A stretch of 64,000 nucleotides of DNA from positions 1-64,000 of the forward strand of contig NZ_JACVTO010000011.1 of the NCBI RefSeq assembly GCF_016518545.1. The letters run 5' to 3'. How positions within the stretch are numbered: the first letter of the stretch is position 1; each line of letters opens with the position of its first letter. The translations under genes were made by a program, and so were the position numbers. This DNA is from Pseudomonas sp. S30. Its GTDB lineage: Bacteria; Pseudomonadota; Gammaproteobacteria; Pseudomonadales; Pseudomonadaceae. Of this stretch, positions 19,613 through 34,095 are shown in pieces. Below the pieces are notes generated by a model. The model was given only the letters and a program-made list of their open reading frames with translations, made no database searches and had not been told where the DNA came from.

Positions 19613-22030
19613 TCAATCGCGCGGGCCGCCCGGGGCTATCACTTCCCGCGAGCCGTTGCTGTTCATCGGCGTGACCACGCCGGCCATTTCCATCGACTCG
19701 ATCATGCGCGCAGCGCGGTTGTAACCGATCTTCAGCTTGCGCTGCACGGCCGAGATCGAGGCCCGACGGCTTTCCAGCACGAACTGCACGGCCTCGTCGT
19801 ACAGCGCATCGGTTTCCGCATCGTCCCCGTCGCCACCCCCACCGCCGCCGCCATCGAAACCGCTCCCGGCCTCCTCGACGCCGTTGAGGATGTCGTCGTT
19901 GTAGTCTGGCGCGCCGCGCAGCTTCCAGGCCTCGACCACGCGGTGGACCTCTTCGTCGGACACGAACGCTCCGTGCACGCGGATCGGCAGGCTGGTGCCC
20001 GGCGGCATGTAGAGCATGTCGCCGTGACCGAGCAATTGCTCGGCGCCGCCCTGGTCGATGATGGTCCGCGAGTCGATCTTGCTCGACACCTGGAAGGCCA
20101 TGCGCGTGGGGATGTTGGCCTTGATCAGACCGGTGATCACGTCGACCGACGGACGCTGGGTGGCGAGGATCAGGTGGATACCGGCTGCCCGCGCTTTCTG
20201 GGCGATACGGGCGATGAGCTCCTCGACCTTCTTGCCGACGATCATCATCATGTCGGCGAATTCGTCGACCACCACCACGATGGTCGGCAGGGTCTTCAAC
20301 ACCGGCGCCTCGTCTTCCATGCTCTCGCGGCGGTACAGCGGGTCGTGAATGACCTCGCCAGCCTCCTCGGCGTCCTTGATCTTGCGATTGAAGCCTGCCA
20401 GGTTGCGCACACCCATGGCCGCCATGAGCTTGTAGCGACGCTCCATCTCGGCGACGCTCCAGCGCAGGGCATTGGCTGCGTCCTTCATGTCGGTGACCAC
20501 CGGACACAGCAGGTGCGGGATGCCTTCGTAGATCGACAGCTCGAGCATCTTCGGGTCGATCATGATCAGTCGTGCGTCTTCAGGGCCGGACTTGAACAGG
20601 ATCGACAGGATCATGGCGTTGACGCCGACGGATTTACCCGAGCCCGTAGTACCTGCCACCAGCAGGTGCGGCATCTTGGCCAGGTCGGTGATCACCGGCT
20701 TGCCACCGATGTCGTGCCCCAGGGCCAGCGTGACCGGCGACTTCTGTTCGTCGTACTGGGGCGTCGACAGCACCTCGGAGAACCGCACCATCTGCCGGTT
20801 CTCATTGGGGATCTCGATGCCGACGGTGGTCTTGCCAGGGATCACTTCCACTACCCGTACGCTGGTCACCGCCAGCGAACGCGCCAGGTCCTTGGCCAGG
20901 TTGGCGATGCGGCTGACCTTCACGCCTGCGGCCGGCTGGATTTCGTAGCGGGTGATGACCGGACCGGGATGGATCGAGTCCACCGAAACCTCGACGCCAA
21001 ACTCCTTGAGCTTGATCTCCAGCAGGTGACCGACGCCGGCCAGCGACTCCGGCGAATACTCGATCTTCTTCTGCTCGGCCGGATCGAGAATCGAGATCGA
21101 CGGCAGTGTCCCTTCCACGGCGCTGTCGACGAACAGCGGCGCTTGCTTCTCCTTCATCACCCGCTTGCTAGGCTCGGGCGCCTTGACCGGCGCCGGCAGG
21201 TTGATCACGGGCGCCGGCTGCTGCTCGCGCTGGGCCACATGCTTGCTCAGCGAATCGTCGCGCTCGATGATCCGCTCGCGTGCCTTGACCTGCTCGCGCT
21301 TGTCCACCACCACCGGGGCGACCACTTCCTGCACTTGCTCATCGACCTCGCGCAACTGCGCCACCAGGCGCTTGCGCTCATTGCGCGCCGCCCACCAACG
21401 CGACGCCGCGCCCTGAACCAGCTCGAACAGGTCCAGGGTGATCTTGCCGGTGAGATCCATCACCTTGAACCAGGACAAGTCGGTGAACACGGTCAGGCCG
21501 AACAGGAACAGGGCGATGAACATCAGGGTGCTGCCCTGCACGTTCAGCAGGTTGCGGGCCAGGTCGCCAAGGCTTTCGCCCAGGGCACCGCCCGCCGAGA
21601 ACGGCACGCTCGCCGGCGGGTGGAAATGGATATGCGCCAGCGCCGCACCGGAGAGCACCAGAAACACCAGGCCTATCAGGCGCCAGGAGAACAGCCAGCC
21701 GCTCCACTGCCACGGCTGGTGGCGCTCGCGGAAGATCTGCCAGGTCTTGATGGCCAGCAGTAGCGGGAATATGTAGGCGAAGTAACCCAGCACCATGAAC
21801 AGAATATCGGCGAAGAACGCCCCGGCCCGACCGGCCGCATTCTGCACCTGGTCCACGTTGCTGGTGTGGGTGAAGCTCGGATCCGACGTGTCGTAGGTCA
21901 GCAATGCCATCCACAGGTAAAGGCACAGGGCACCGACAGCGATCAGCGCGCCTTCCTTGAGTCGATAGTGCAACTGCTGGCGCCATAGCGGCACGGGCAA
22001 GGGGGTCGGGGTTGCGGTGGATTTCTTCAA
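19613..22030 (-). CDS. ftsK: DNA translocase FtsK
   Basis: An 805-residue divisome protein that pumps chromosome-dimer DNA toward XerCD/dif. The N-terminal part has four or five membrane helices (residues 27-200), then a linker, then the RecA-like motor with Walker [11 protein letters not shown] near residue 460 and Walker [15 protein letters not shown] run of glycines precedes the C-terminal gamma winged helix ([21 protein letters not shown]), which reads KOPS sites. Length is typical for Pseudomonas. A LexA-like box lies 188 bases upstream. Confidence 0.97.
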   Translation of the reverse strand: MKKSTATPTPLPVPLWRQQLHYRLKEGALIAVGALCLYLWMALLTYDTSDPSFTHTSNVDQVQNAAGRAGAFFADILFMVLGYFAYIFPLLLAIKTWQIFRERHQPWQWSGWLFSWRLIGLVFLVLSGAALAHIHFHPPASVPFSAGGALGESLGDLARNLLNVQGSTLMFIALFLFGLTVFTDLSWFKVMDLTGKITLDLFELVQGAASRWWAARNERKRLVAQLREVDEQVQEVVAPVVVDKREQVKARERIIERDDSLSKHVAQREQQPAPVINLPAPVKAPEPSKRVMKEKQAPLFVDSAVEGTLPSISILDPAEQKKIEYSPESLAGVGHLLEIKLKEFGVEVSVDSIHPGPVITRYEIQPAAGVKVSRIANLAKDLARSLAVTSVRVVEVIPGKTTVGIEIPNENRQMVRFSEVLSTPQYDEQKSPVTLALGHDIGGKPVITDLAKMPHLLVAGTTGSGKSVGVNAMILSILFKSGPEDARLIMIDPKMLELSIYEGIPHLLCPVVTDMKDAANALRWSVAEMERRYKLMAAMGVRNLAGFNRKIKDAEEAGEVIHDPLYRRESMEDEAPVLKTLPTIVVVVDEFADMMMIVGKKVEELIARIAQKARAAGIHLILATQRPSVDVITGLIKANIPTRMAFQVSSKIDSRTIIDQGGAEQLLGHGDMLYMPPGTSLPIRVHGAFVSDEEVHRVVEAWKLRGAPDYNDDILNGVEEAGSGFDGGGGGGGDGDDAETDALYDEAVQFVLESRRASISAVQRKLKIGYNRAARMIESMEMAGVVTPMNSNGSREVIAPGGPRD

Positions 22031-22401
22031 AACGCGTCTATTCCTGCGCTGCTGCGCTTTAAACGGTGACCGGGCCGGTGACTGGCCGACGAACCACCAT
22101 TCTTAACATTACCGCCCGCCTGCCGCCATGGCGGCATACGGCATGGCGCCTGAACGGAGGGCCGATTTTCATCCGTGCAATTTGAGCATGCATTTTGTTC
22201 TGTGACAAAGGCTTATGCTGTATTTTTGCACAGGTATGACCGCAAAGGTCGGCGATGGTGCCCACCGCCTGCTCACCAACCGCAGCCAGGCCATGTTCCT
22301 GGCCCCGTGCCTGGCCCGCGACTCGCTCGACGCCCCACGCATTGACCGCGACGCGATCAGACGCCATCCTCCGCACTCCCCTCCCCTACCGCCGAATCAC
22401 C
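22031..22401. other. Divergent intergenic region between ftsK and aat
   Basis: No gene is supported here. It holds a perfect 16-base palindrome, TGCCGCCATGGCGGCA, at 22121-22136, and a LexA-like box at 22218-22233. The promoters of ftsK (leftward) and aat (rightward) must lie here. Confidence 0.6.
22218..22233. promoter_or_regulatory. LexA (SOS) box candidate upstream of ftsK
   Basis: CTGTATTTTTGCACAG fits the CTGT-N8-ACAG pattern of gammaproteobacterial LexA sites, with an AT-rich core. E. coli ftsK is SOS-inducible, so control of the leftward ftsK promoter is the likelier role. No promoter elements were mapped with confidence. Confidence 0.45.
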
Positions 22402-23082
22402 ATGCTCACCTGGCTGAACCGCGACTCGCTGAACTTCCCGCCCCTGGCAAGAGCCCTGCATGAGCCCAACGGCCTGTTGGCCGCTGGCGGTGACCTGAGC
22501 CCCGAGCGCCTGATACAGGCCTATCGCCATGGCTGCTTCCCCTGGTACCAGGAGGGTCAACCGATTCTGTGGTGGTCGCCCGATCCTCGCACCGTACTGT
22601 TCCCCGACGAACTGCACGTGTCCCGTTCACTGGCCAAGGTCATCCGCCAAGGTCGCTACCAGGTCAGCTTCGACACTGACTTCGCCGCAGTGATAGCGGC
22701 CTGCGCAGCACCACGCGACTACGCCGACGGCACCTGGATCACCGACAACATGCAGGCCGCCTACCTGCAATTGCACCAGCGTGGCACCGCCCACTCGGTA
22801 GAAGTGCGCCAGGACGGTGAGTTGGTGGGCGGCCTGTACGGCCTGGCCATGGGCCAGCTGTTCTTCGGCGAGTCCATGTTCAGTCGCGCGGACAACGCTT
22901 CCAAGGTGGGATTCGCGACGCTGGTCGAGCACCTGCGCGAATCCGGCTTCGCCCTGATCGACTGCCAGATGCCGACCGACCACTTGCACAGCCTGGGCGC
23001 AAGGGCCATCAGCCGCGCCGAGTTCTGCACCTACCTGTCCCGCCACCTCGACCAACCTTGCAACGTGATCTGGGCGCGCTAG
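22402..23082 (+). CDS. aat: Leucyl/phenylalanyl-tRNA-protein transferase
   Basis: A 226-residue cytoplasmic transferase that adds Leu or Phe to N-terminal Arg or Lys, creating ClpS/ClpA degrons. Family motifs are [22 protein letters not shown] and YRHGCFPWY near the N-terminus, and [14 protein letters not shown] start at ATG 22402; the frame extending back to 22255 covers the promoter region. With bpt, clpS and clpA nearby, the window encodes nearly the whole bacterial N-end rule. Confidence 0.95.
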   Translation: MLTWLNRDSLNFPPLARALHEPNGLLAAGGDLSPERLIQAYRHGCFPWYQEGQPILWWSPDPRTVLFPDELHVSRSLAKVIRQGRYQVSFDTDFAAVIAACAAPRDYADGTWITDNMQAAYLQLHQRGTAHSVEVRQDGELVGGLYGLAMGQLFFGESMFSRADNASKVGFATLVEHLRESGFALIDCQMPTDHLHSLGARAISRAEFCTYLSRHLDQPCNVIWAR

Positions 23083-23138
23083 GCGAGTTTCCCCCAGCTG
23101 GCTTACACTTCAAGCAACGTCTTGCCCAGGGGGCGACC

Positions 23139-23846
23139 ATGACAGAGCTGGCACGCTTGAAGTTCTATGCCACTCAACCCCATTCCTGCAGCTATCTGCC
23201 CGAGGAGCAGGCGACGACCCTGTTCCTCGACCCCAGCCAGCCGATGGACGTGCATGTGTATGCCGATCTCTCCGAAATGGGTTTTCGTCGCAGCGGCGAC
23301 CACCTTTATCGCCCCCACTGCCAGAACTGCTCGGCGTGTGTCCCTGCGCGCATTCCAGCCGCTCGCTTCTCACCCAACCGCCAGCAGCGACGCATCCTGA
23401 AGCGCAACGAAGACCTGAACGTCACTGCGGTGCGGCCATCCTCCAGCGAGGAATACTTCGACCTGTACCGTCGGTACATCGAGGCGCGTCATGCCGATGG
23501 CGACATGTACCCACCGAGCCGCGACCAGTTCTCCACCTTTCTGGTCCGGGATCTGCCCTTCAGCTGGTTCTACGAATTCCGGCTGCAGGATAGGTTGCTG
23601 GCCGTGGCCGTCTGCGACTTGCTGCCCAATGGGTTGTCGGCGGTGTACACCTTCTACGAGCCCAATGAAGAACGTCGCAGCCTCGGACGCTTCGCCATTC
23701 TCTGGCAAGTCGGCGAAACTCTTCGGCAGGGCCTGGAAGCGGTCTACCTGGGCTATTGGATAAAGAATTGCCAGAAGATGAACTACAAGACCCAGTATCG
23801 CCCGATCGAGCTGCTGATCAACCAGCGCTGGGTCGGCCTGAACTGA
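23139..23846 (+). CDS. bpt: Aspartate/glutamate leucyltransferase Bpt
   Basis: A 235-residue relative of eukaryotic arginyl transferase (ATE1) that moves Leu onto N-terminal Asp or Glu. The N-terminal cysteine cluster is visible (CSYLPEEQA, then [12 protein letters not shown]), and the C-terminal block has [20 protein letters not shown]. The start at 23139 follows CCAGGGGG. It lies between aat and infA, the normal arrangement. Confidence 0.95.
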   Translation: MTELARLKFYATQPHSCSYLPEEQATTLFLDPSQPMDVHVYADLSEMGFRRSGDHLYRPHCQNCSACVPARIPAARFSPNRQQRRILKRNEDLNVTAVRPSSSEEYFDLYRRYIEARHADGDMYPPSRDQFSTFLVRDLPFSWFYEFRLQDRLLAVAVCDLLPNGLSAVYTFYEPNEERRSLGRFAILWQVGETLRQGLEAVYLGYWIKNCQKMNYKTQYRPIELLINQRWVGLN

Positions 23847-23949
23847 AAGCATTGGCTTGAAAGACATTTTTCGGGCATAATCCACGCCACTTTTTTTGCC
23901 CGGTGCAGTTGCGCGTCGGGCCATCACTGGACACCGAGGGCTTTACTGC

Positions 23950-24168
23950 ATGTCGAAAGAAGACAGCTTCGAAATGGAAGGCAGTGTCGTCGACACTCTG
24001 CCCAACACCATGTTCCGCGTCGAATTGGAAAATGGGCACGTCGTCACCGCGCACATCTCCGGCAAGATGCGCAAGAACTACATCCGCATTCTGACTGGCG
24101 ACAAGGTCCGCGTCGAACTGACGCCGTACGACCTGAGCAAGGGCCGCATCACCTACCGCGCCCGCTAA
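23950..24168 (+). CDS. infA: Translation initiation factor IF-1
   Basis: A 72-residue S1/OB-fold protein that occupies the ribosomal A site during initiation. The sequence is near-identical to family members as I know them: [10 protein letters not shown] at the start and GRITYRAR at the end. I start at ATG 23950. A strong terminator follows. Confidence 0.97.
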   Translation: MSKEDSFEMEGSVVDTLPNTMFRVELENGHVVTAHISGKMRKNYIRILTGDKVRVELTPYDLSKGRITYRAR

Positions 24169-24180
24169 GCCCAAGTCATG

Positions 24181-24213
24181 AAAAAGCCCGGCCAATGAGC
24201 CGGGCTTTTTTTG
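24181..24213 (+). terminator. Terminator after infA
   Basis: AAAAAGCCCGGC, loop, then GCCGGGCTTTTTTT: a strong stem and T-run. The flanking A-run would let it also act for leftward transcripts. Confidence 0.88.
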
Positions 24214-24282
24214 CACGAGTGAAACTCACAGGCAATCTTCACGAGATACGACGGCAGGGGTCGCCGAAACGACCCCACACCT

Positions 24283-26553
24283 TCACGCGACCTCGGCAGT
24301 GGTCTCGAAGTCGAACACCAGCTCGCCATCGCGAAGCTCGACATGCACCACGCCACCGTGCTCCGAGAGCTCGCCGAACAGGATTTCCTCGGCCAGGGGC
24401 CGCTTGATCTTGTCCTGGATGAGCCGCGCCATGGGTCGCGCGCCCATCTGCACGTCGTAGCCCTTGCTGGCCAGCCAACCACGGGCCTCGTCGCTGACTT
24501 CGAGCAGCACACGCTTGTCTTCCAACTGCGCCTGCAACTCGATGAGGAACTTGTCGACGATGCTCTTGATGGTTTCGTGGCTCAGGCGACCGAACTGGAT
24601 GATGGTATCCAGGCGGTTGCGGAACTCCGGCGTGAAGCTCTTGCGAATGACCTCCATGGCATCCGAGGCGTGATCTTGCTGAGTGAACCCAATGGATGCA
24701 CGTGCTGCAGTTTCCGCACCGGCATTGGTGGTCATGATCAGGATCACATTGCGGAAATCCGCCTTGCGGCCGTTGTTATCCGTCAAGGTACCGTGGTCCA
24801 TGACCTGCAGCAGCAGATTGAACACCTCGGGGTGAGCCTTCTCGATCTCGTCGAGCAGCAGCACGCAATGAGGCTGCTTGGTGATGGCCTCGGTGAGCAG
24901 CCCTCCCTGATCGAAGCCGACATAGCCCGGTGGCGCACCGATCAGGCGCGATACCGTGTGCCGCTCCATGTACTCGGACATGTCGAAGCGCACCAGCTCC
25001 ACGCCCAGCGCCTTCGCGAGCTGGCGCGCCGCTTCGGTCTTGCCGACGCCGGTGGGGCCGGCGAACAGGAACGAGCCCACCGGCTTGTCCGGCGCCTTCA
25101 GGCCGGCGCGCGACAGCTTGATGGCCGTCGACAGTGAATCGATCGCAGCATCCTGACCGAACACCGTCAGCTTCAAGTCCCGCTCGAGGTTGCGCAGCAA
25201 CTCTTTGTCGGAGCTGCTGACGTGCTTTGGGGGAATCCGCGCGATCTTGGCGACGATGTCCTCGACCTGCGGCACGTCGATACGTTTGACGCGGCTGGCC
25301 TCTGGTTGCAGGCGCTGATAGGCCCCAGCCTCATCGATCACGTCAATGGCCTTGTCGGGCATGTGGCGATCGTTGATGTAACGGGCGGCAAGCTCGGCTG
25401 CTGCCCGCAACGCTTCGTCGCTGTACTCGATATGGTGGTGACTCTCGAACCGACCCTTGAGCCCACGCAGGATGCCCACGGTGTCTTCGACCGACGGCTC
25501 ACTGACGTCGACCTTCTGGAAACGACGCGCCAGGGCGCGATCTTTCTCGAAGATGCCACGAAATTCCTGGAAGGTGGTCGATCCGATGCAGCGGATGTCG
25601 CCGGAAGACAGCAAGGGTTTGAGCAGGTTGGAAGCGTCCATCACGCCACCCGAGGCAGCACCTGCACCAATGATGGTGTGGATTTCATCGATGAACAGGA
25701 TGGCCTGCGGCCGCTTGCGCAGCTCTCCGAGCAGCGCCTTGAAGCGCTTCTCGAAGTCGCCCCGATACTTGGTCCCCGCCAGCAGCGCGCCCAGATCCAG
25801 GGAGTAGACCACGCTCTGCGCCAGCAGATCGGGCACCTGGCCATCGACGATACGCTTGGCCAGGCCTTCGGCGATGGCCGTCTTGCCCACGCCCGCCTCG
25901 CCTACCAGCAAAGGGTTGTTCTTGCGCCGGCGGGCGAGAATCTGCGCGACGCGCTCGACCTCCTGCTCGCGGCCGACCAACGGGTCGATACGACCGGCTC
26001 GGGCCAGTTCATTCAGGTTGCTGGCATAGGCATCGAGCGGGTTGCTCGAGGAAGACGCTTCCCCGCCCTCCTCGTCCTGCATGTCCTGATCGCCCTCGGT
26101 GCTCGGGCCATGACCCGGCACCTTGGAGATGCCATGGGCGATGAAATTGACGACGTCGATACGCGCCACGCTCTGCTGCTTGAGCAGAAACACTGCCTGG
26201 CTTTCCTGTTCGCTGAAAATGGCCACCAGAACATTGGCCCCGGTGACTTCGCGCTTGCCGGAGCTCTGCACATGGAACACGGCGCGCTGCAGCACACGCT
26301 GGAAACCAAGCGTGGGCTGGGTCTCGCGGTCTTCGTCATGGACAGGAATCAACGGCGTGGTGGAATCGATGAACTCCTGCAGATCGTGCTTGAGCTTGTC
26401 GAGATTCGCGCCGCAGGCGCGCAGAACGGTCGCGGCCGCCTCGTTGTCAAGGAGCGCCAGCAACAGGTGTTCGACGGTCATGAACTCGTGACGTTTCGAA
26501 CGGGCCTCCTTGAAGGCCAGATTGAGGGTGACTTCGAGCTCGCGGTTTAACAT
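24283..26553 (-). CDS. clpA: ATP-dependent Clp protease ATPase ClpA
   Basis: A 756-residue Hsp100 unfoldase that feeds ClpP. The N-terminal ClpN domain (residues 1-145) binds ClpS. Two AAA+ modules follow, with Walker A motifs GEAGVGKT near residue 215 and GPTGVGKT near 497. [17 protein letters not shown] lies in the second module. The start follows GAGGTGA. It is downstream of clpS on the same strand with about 30 bases between them. Confidence 0.97.
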   Translation of the reverse strand: MLNRELEVTLNLAFKEARSKRHEFMTVEHLLLALLDNEAAATVLRACGANLDKLKHDLQEFIDSTTPLIPVHDEDRETQPTLGFQRVLQRAVFHVQSSGKREVTGANVLVAIFSEQESQAVFLLKQQSVARIDVVNFIAHGISKVPGHGPSTEGDQDMQDEEGGEASSSSNPLDAYASNLNELARAGRIDPLVGREQEVERVAQILARRRKNNPLLVGEAGVGKTAIAEGLAKRIVDGQVPDLLAQSVVYSLDLGALLAGTKYRGDFEKRFKALLGELRKRPQAILFIDEIHTIIGAGAASGGVMDASNLLKPLLSSGDIRCIGSTTFQEFRGIFEKDRALARRFQKVDVSEPSVEDTVGILRGLKGRFESHHHIEYSDEALRAAAELAARYINDRHMPDKAIDVIDEAGAYQRLQPEASRVKRIDVPQVEDIVAKIARIPPKHVSSSDKELLRNLERDLKLTVFGQDAAIDSLSTAIKLSRAGLKAPDKPVGSFLFAGPTGVGKTEAARQLAKALGVELVRFDMSEYMERHTVSRLIGAPPGYVGFDQGGLLTEAITKQPHCVLLLDEIEKAHPEVFNLLLQVMDHGTLTDNNGRKADFRNVILIMTTNAGAETAARASIGFTQQDHASDAMEVIRKSFTPEFRNRLDTIIQFGRLSHETIKSIVDKFLIELQAQLEDKRVLLEVSDEARGWLASKGYDVQMGARPMARLIQDKIKRPLAEEILFGELSEHGGVVHVELRDGELVFDFETTAEVA

Positions 26554-26583
26554 AGCTTCACCTCATACCCAAGTGGTCGGCGA

Positions 26584-26946
26584 TTAACCGTCCTTCTCGA
26601 TTTCACAGAGTAGCGGATGCTGGCTCTCTCTAGCGTATTGATTGACCTGCGTAGCTTTGGTTTCAGCGATGTCGCGGGTGAACAATCCACACACGGCGCG
26701 CCCCTCGGTGTGCACGGTCAGCATGATCTTGGTCGCCAGCTCGCGGTTCAGACTGAAGAACGTTTCGAGCACTTCGACGACGAAATCCATCGGGGTGTAG
26801 TCATCGTTGAACAAAACCACCTTGTACATCGGTGGCGCCTGCAGGATGGGCTTGGCTTCCTGTACCGCCAGACCTGCGCCATCGTCCTCATCGGACTTTG
26901 GACGATCCTGATTGAATGTTAGTCGAATCTGCCTGAGTGCATGCAT
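26584..26946 (-). CDS. clpS: ClpAP adaptor ClpS
   Basis: A 120-residue adaptor that recognises N-terminal Leu, Phe, Trp and Tyr and hands substrates to ClpA. The N-terminal extension is disordered and acidic. The core has [18 protein letters not shown], the N-degron pocket region, and [19 protein letters not shown]. It is co-directional with clpA and divergent from cspD. Confidence 0.96.
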   Translation of the reverse strand: MHALRQIRLTFNQDRPKSDEDDGAGLAVQEAKPILQAPPMYKVVLFNDDYTPMDFVVEVLETFFSLNRELATKIMLTVHTEGRAVCGLFTRDIAETKATQVNQYARESQHPLLCEIEKDG

Positions 26947-27025
26947 GGAAAGAATTTCATCGTATCGACAGGTTGAGGTAATGGATTGACCGCGCAGTCA
27001 CCGCTGGTGCGGCCGCCGCATGACC

Positions 27026-27053
27026 TTGACTATCGGCTAATCGGTGTTACAAC
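27026..27053 (+). promoter_or_regulatory. Candidate sigma-70 promoter of cspD
   Basis: TTGACT at 27026-27031 and TACAAC at 27048-27053, 16 bases apart, about 120 bases before the cspD start. The long leader fits cold-shock-family genes. Confidence 0.35.
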
Positions 27054-27173
27054 GAATAGGAACCCACCGTGGTGTATAAAGATCCGCGCAGTCAACCAGA
27101 TTTTTCGCACGGTTCGTATGCGGATGACCGGATGATACTCCAGTGATGGAGTCCTTTGCAGAGGGACATAGGG

Positions 27174-27431
27174 ATGGCAAGCGGTAAAGTCAAGTGGTTC
27201 AACAATGCCAAGGGCTACGGTTTCATCAACGAAGAAGGCAAGACCGAAGACCTTTTCGCCCACTACTCCGCGATCCGGATGGACGGATATAGAACCCTGA
27301 AGGCCGGCCAGCTGGTCACCTTCGAGATCATCCAGGGTCCCAAGGGCCTGCATGCGGTCAATATCGCCGCTGCCCGGTCCGAGAGCGACGTGGTCGAGCC
27401 GACCTTGCGCAGCGAAACCGCCGGTATCTGA
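27174..27431 (+). CDS. cspD: Cold-shock-like protein CspD
   Basis: An 85-residue single-domain cold-shock protein. RNP-1 (KGYGFI) and RNP-2 (LFAHYSAI) are both present. A C-terminal extension of about 20 residues, beyond the 67-70 residue core, marks it as CspD rather than CspA; CspD in E. coli binds single-stranded DNA and inhibits replication in stationary phase. It is divergent from clpS, the standard Pseudomonas order. GAGGGA lies upstream of the start. Confidence 0.94.
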   Translation: MASGKVKWFNNAKGYGFINEEGKTEDLFAHYSAIRMDGYRTLKAGQLVTFEIIQGPKGLHAVNIAAARSESDVVEPTLRSETAGI

Positions 27432-30090
<2,659 letters not shown>

Positions 30091-30110
30091 GGTTCGGTTG
30101 AGGCATCACC

Positions 30111-30142
30111 CAGACCCCGGCTGTTGGCCGGGGTCTTTTTTT
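30111..30142 (+). terminator. Terminator after idh
   Basis: AGACCCCGGC, loop TGTT, GGCCGGGGTCTTTTTTT. Confidence 0.9.
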
Positions 30143-30213
30143 GCGCCGATTTTCCAGCATCACCCGGCGCGCCATCGCGCGACGTCCAAGCGCTTCTTCA
30201 CGAGACCCCCACC

Positions 30214-30654
30214 ATGACCTGGCACCCGCATATCACCGTCGCCACTGTCGTCGAAGACCAAGGTCGATTCCTGTTCGTCGAGGAATTCAAGGCTGGCAAG
30301 TCTGTCTTCAATCAACCGGCAGGGCATCTCGAACCTGAAGAAAACCTGGCCCAGGCAGCCTTGCGTGAGACGCTCGAGGAAACCGCCTGGGAGGTGGAGC
30401 TGACCGGTATCGTCGGCATCTACCTGTACACCGCGCCCAGCAACGGCGTGACCTACCAGCGTGTCTGCTTCGCCGCCCGACCTCTTCGCCATCATCCCGA
30501 TCGCCCGCTGGACACCGATATCACCCGCGCCCTGTGGCTGACCCGCGAGGAGCTGCTGGCCGAGCCCGATCGCTGGCGCAGCGAACTGGTACCACGCTGC
30601 CTGGACGACTACCTCGGGCAACCGCTGCACAGCCTCGCCCTGCTGCGCGACTGA
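30214..30654 (+). CDS. Nudix hydrolase (NudJ-like phosphatase)
   Basis: A 146-residue single-domain Nudix protein. The Nudix box is clear from residue 35: GHLEPEENLAQAALRETLEE, with the metal-binding Glu residues intact; the usual Gly after the box is Ala. E. coli NudJ, at the same place before mnmA, hydrolyses thiamine pyrophosphate, GTP and dNTPs. I place the start at 30214; the longer frame from 30124 overlaps the idh terminator. It precedes mnmA by 56 bases on the same strand. Confidence 0.88.
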   Translation: MTWHPHITVATVVEDQGRFLFVEEFKAGKSVFNQPAGHLEPEENLAQAALRETLEETAWEVELTGIVGIYLYTAPSNGVTYQRVCFAARPLRHHPDRPLDTDITRALWLTREELLAEPDRWRSELVPRCLDDYLGQPLHSLALLRD

Positions 30655-30710
30655 CGCGCAGGCAGCAGCCTGATAGAATCGGCATTTTTCCCTGATACAC
30701 ATCGGTAGCC

Positions 30711-31835
30711 ATGACCAGCCCAGCACCCAAAGACCCCTCCAGGACCCGCGTTATCGTCGGCATGTCCGGCGGCGTGGACTCTTCCGTCTCCGCCCTCCTG
30801 CTCATGGAGCAGGGCTATCAGGTGGAAGGTCTGTTCATGAAGAACTGGGAAGAAGACGACGGTACCGAGTACTGCACCGCCCGCGAAGACCTGGCCGATG
30901 CCCAGGCCGTGTGCGACCGTATCGGCATCACGCTGCACACCGCCAATTTCGCCGCCGAGTACTGGGACAACGTGTTCGAGCACTTCCTGGAAGAGTACAA
31001 GGCCGGGCGCACGCCCAACCCCGACATCCTGTGCAACCGGGAAATCAAGTTCAAGGCGTTCCTGGACTACGCGCTGTCGCTGGGCGCCGACCTGATCGCC
31101 ACCGGTCACTATGTCCGCCGTCGCGATACCGGCGACCTGACCGAACTGCTCAAGGGCCTGGATCCGAACAAGGACCAGAGCTATTTCCTGCACGCAGTCG
31201 GTGGCGCAGAGATCGCTCGCACGCTGTTTCCGGTGGGCGAACTGGAGAAGCCCGAAGTGCGCGCCATCGCTGAAAGGCACGGCCTGGCCACGGCGAAGAA
31301 AAAGGATTCCACTGGCATCTGCTTCATTGGCGAACGCCGCTTCAGCGACTTCCTCAAGCAGTACCTGCCGGCCCAGCCTGGAGAAATCCAGACCACCGAA
31401 GGCGAGGTCATCGGCCAGCACCACGGCCTGATGTACCACACCATTGGCCAACGCCAGGGCCTGGGCATCGGCGGCCTCAAGGATGCGGGCGACGAGCCGT
31501 GGTACGTGCTGGACAAGGACCTCTCGCGCAACGTGCTGGTGGTTGGCCAGGGCAATGACCACCCCTGGCTGTTCTCACGTGCGCTGGGGGTTTCGCAGAT
31601 CTACTGGGTCAATGCGCCGGACCCATCCGGCCCGCGTCGCCTCACTGCCAAGGTGCGTTATCGCCAGGCCGACCAGGCCTGTACGCTGGAGCGTACCGCA
31701 GAAGGCTATCGCGCGGTGTTCGACGAACCGCAGCGCGCCGTGACCCCTGGGCAGTCGGTGGTGTTCTACGAGGGCGAGGTATGCCTGGGCGGTGGTGTGA
31801 TCGAGACCGCCGAGCCCTGGAGCCCGCGCGAATGA
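30711..31835 (+). CDS. mnmA: tRNA-specific 2-thiouridylase MnmA
   Basis: A 374-residue ATP pyrophosphatase that makes s2U34 in tRNA-Lys, -Glu and -Gln, using sulfur relayed by TusDCBE encoded at 11-12.4 kb. The P-loop is GMSGGVDSS near residue 15. The two catalytic cysteines are in [10 protein letters not shown] and [12 protein letters not shown]. The C-terminal beta-barrel domain is complete. The stop overlaps hflD (ATGA). Confidence 0.97.
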   Translation: MTSPAPKDPSRTRVIVGMSGGVDSSVSALLLMEQGYQVEGLFMKNWEEDDGTEYCTAREDLADAQAVCDRIGITLHTANFAAEYWDNVFEHFLEEYKAGRTPNPDILCNREIKFKAFLDYALSLGADLIATGHYVRRRDTGDLTELLKGLDPNKDQSYFLHAVGGAEIARTLFPVGELEKPEVRAIAERHGLATAKKKDSTGICFIGERRFSDFLKQYLPAQPGEIQTTEGEVIGQHHGLMYHTIGQRQGLGIGGLKDAGDEPWYVLDKDLSRNVLVVGQGNDHPWLFSRALGVSQIYWVNAPDPSGPRRLTAKVRYRQADQACTLERTAEGYRAVFDEPQRAVTPGQSVVFYEGEVCLGGGVIETAEPWSPRE

Positions 31836-32458
31836 CCAACCTGCAGGAGCAACTGGTCGCCCTGGGCGGCGTGTTCCAGGCGGCAGTGATGGTCGACCGC
31901 ATCGCGCGTACCGGTCAGGCGGGCGAAGCCGACATCGGCTGCCTGCTGGGTAGCCTGCTGGTACGCGACCCCAAGGACACGCTGGAAGTGTTCGGCGGCG
32001 ACGACCTGAACCTGCGCGATGGCTATCGCGCGCTGGTCGGCGCCCTGGAGCGTGATCCCAGTAGCCTGCAACGCGAGCCATTGCGCTATGCCCTGTCGAT
32101 GCTGGGCCTGGAGCGGCAGTTGGGAAAGCGTGGCGATCTGCTAGACACCATCGGCAACAGGCTGCCGCAGATCCAGGCCCAGGCCGATCATTTCGGCCTG
32201 GTGCACGAAAACGTCATCGCCTCCAGCGGCGCCTTGTACCAGGACACCCTGAGCACGCTGCGCCAACGCATCCAGGTGCACGGAGACATGCGTTTTCTGC
32301 AGCAGCCCAGCAACGCCTCCAAGATCCGCGCCCTGCTGCTGGCCGGCATTCGCGCCGCGCGCCTCTGGCGCCAGCTCGGCGGACACCGCTGGCAACTGGT
32401 CTTCAGCCGCCGCAAGCTGCTCAACGAGCTTTACGACATGATGCGCGCGACGTCCTGA
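31832..32458 (+). CDS. hflD: High-frequency lysogenization protein HflD homolog
   Basis: A 208-residue, largely helical peripheral membrane protein of the HflD/YcfC family; in E. coli it affects lambda CII stability. It overlaps mnmA by four bases and precedes purB, the conserved mnmA-hflD-purB order, which is the main support. The sequence has family features such as [12 protein letters not shown] at the N-terminus and [18 protein letters not shown] near the end. The host role is unclear. Confidence 0.92.
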   Translation: MTNLQEQLVALGGVFQAAVMVDRIARTGQAGEADIGCLLGSLLVRDPKDTLEVFGGDDLNLRDGYRALVGALERDPSSLQREPLRYALSMLGLERQLGKRGDLLDTIGNRLPQIQAQADHFGLVHENVIASSGALYQDTLSTLRQRIQVHGDMRFLQQPSNASKIRALLLAGIRAARLWRQLGGHRWQLVFSRRKLLNELYDMMRATS

Positions 32459-32604
32459 GGACCCGCTGCGACGCCGTCAATGAGTAGAACGAGAGAAACA
32501 CGCCGGCAGCGCTCCTGGCGCACCGGCTGCCAGTTCGACCTACGACGTTGCCCGATCACGGCCATTTGTCATGCAACCGACTACGGCGCTTTTTTCATGT
32601 ATGA

Positions 32605-34014
<1,410 letters not shown>

Positions 34015-34031
34015 GCGATGCCCTGCGGACG

Positions 34032-34057
34032 ACGCCCGGCCTGGCCGGGCGTTTTTA
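34032..34057 (+). terminator. Terminator after purB
   Basis: ACGCCCGGC, two-base loop, GCCGGGCGT, then TTTTA. It ends about 40 bases before the next start. Confidence 0.85.
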
Positions 34058-34095
34058 TTCCCGGACAAAAATCAAGTTTTTTCAATAGGTTGAAC

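Noticed and set aside
19943..21763. 606-residue open frame opposite ftsK
   Set aside because: Antisense shadow of ftsK with His/Asp/Gln-rich composition.
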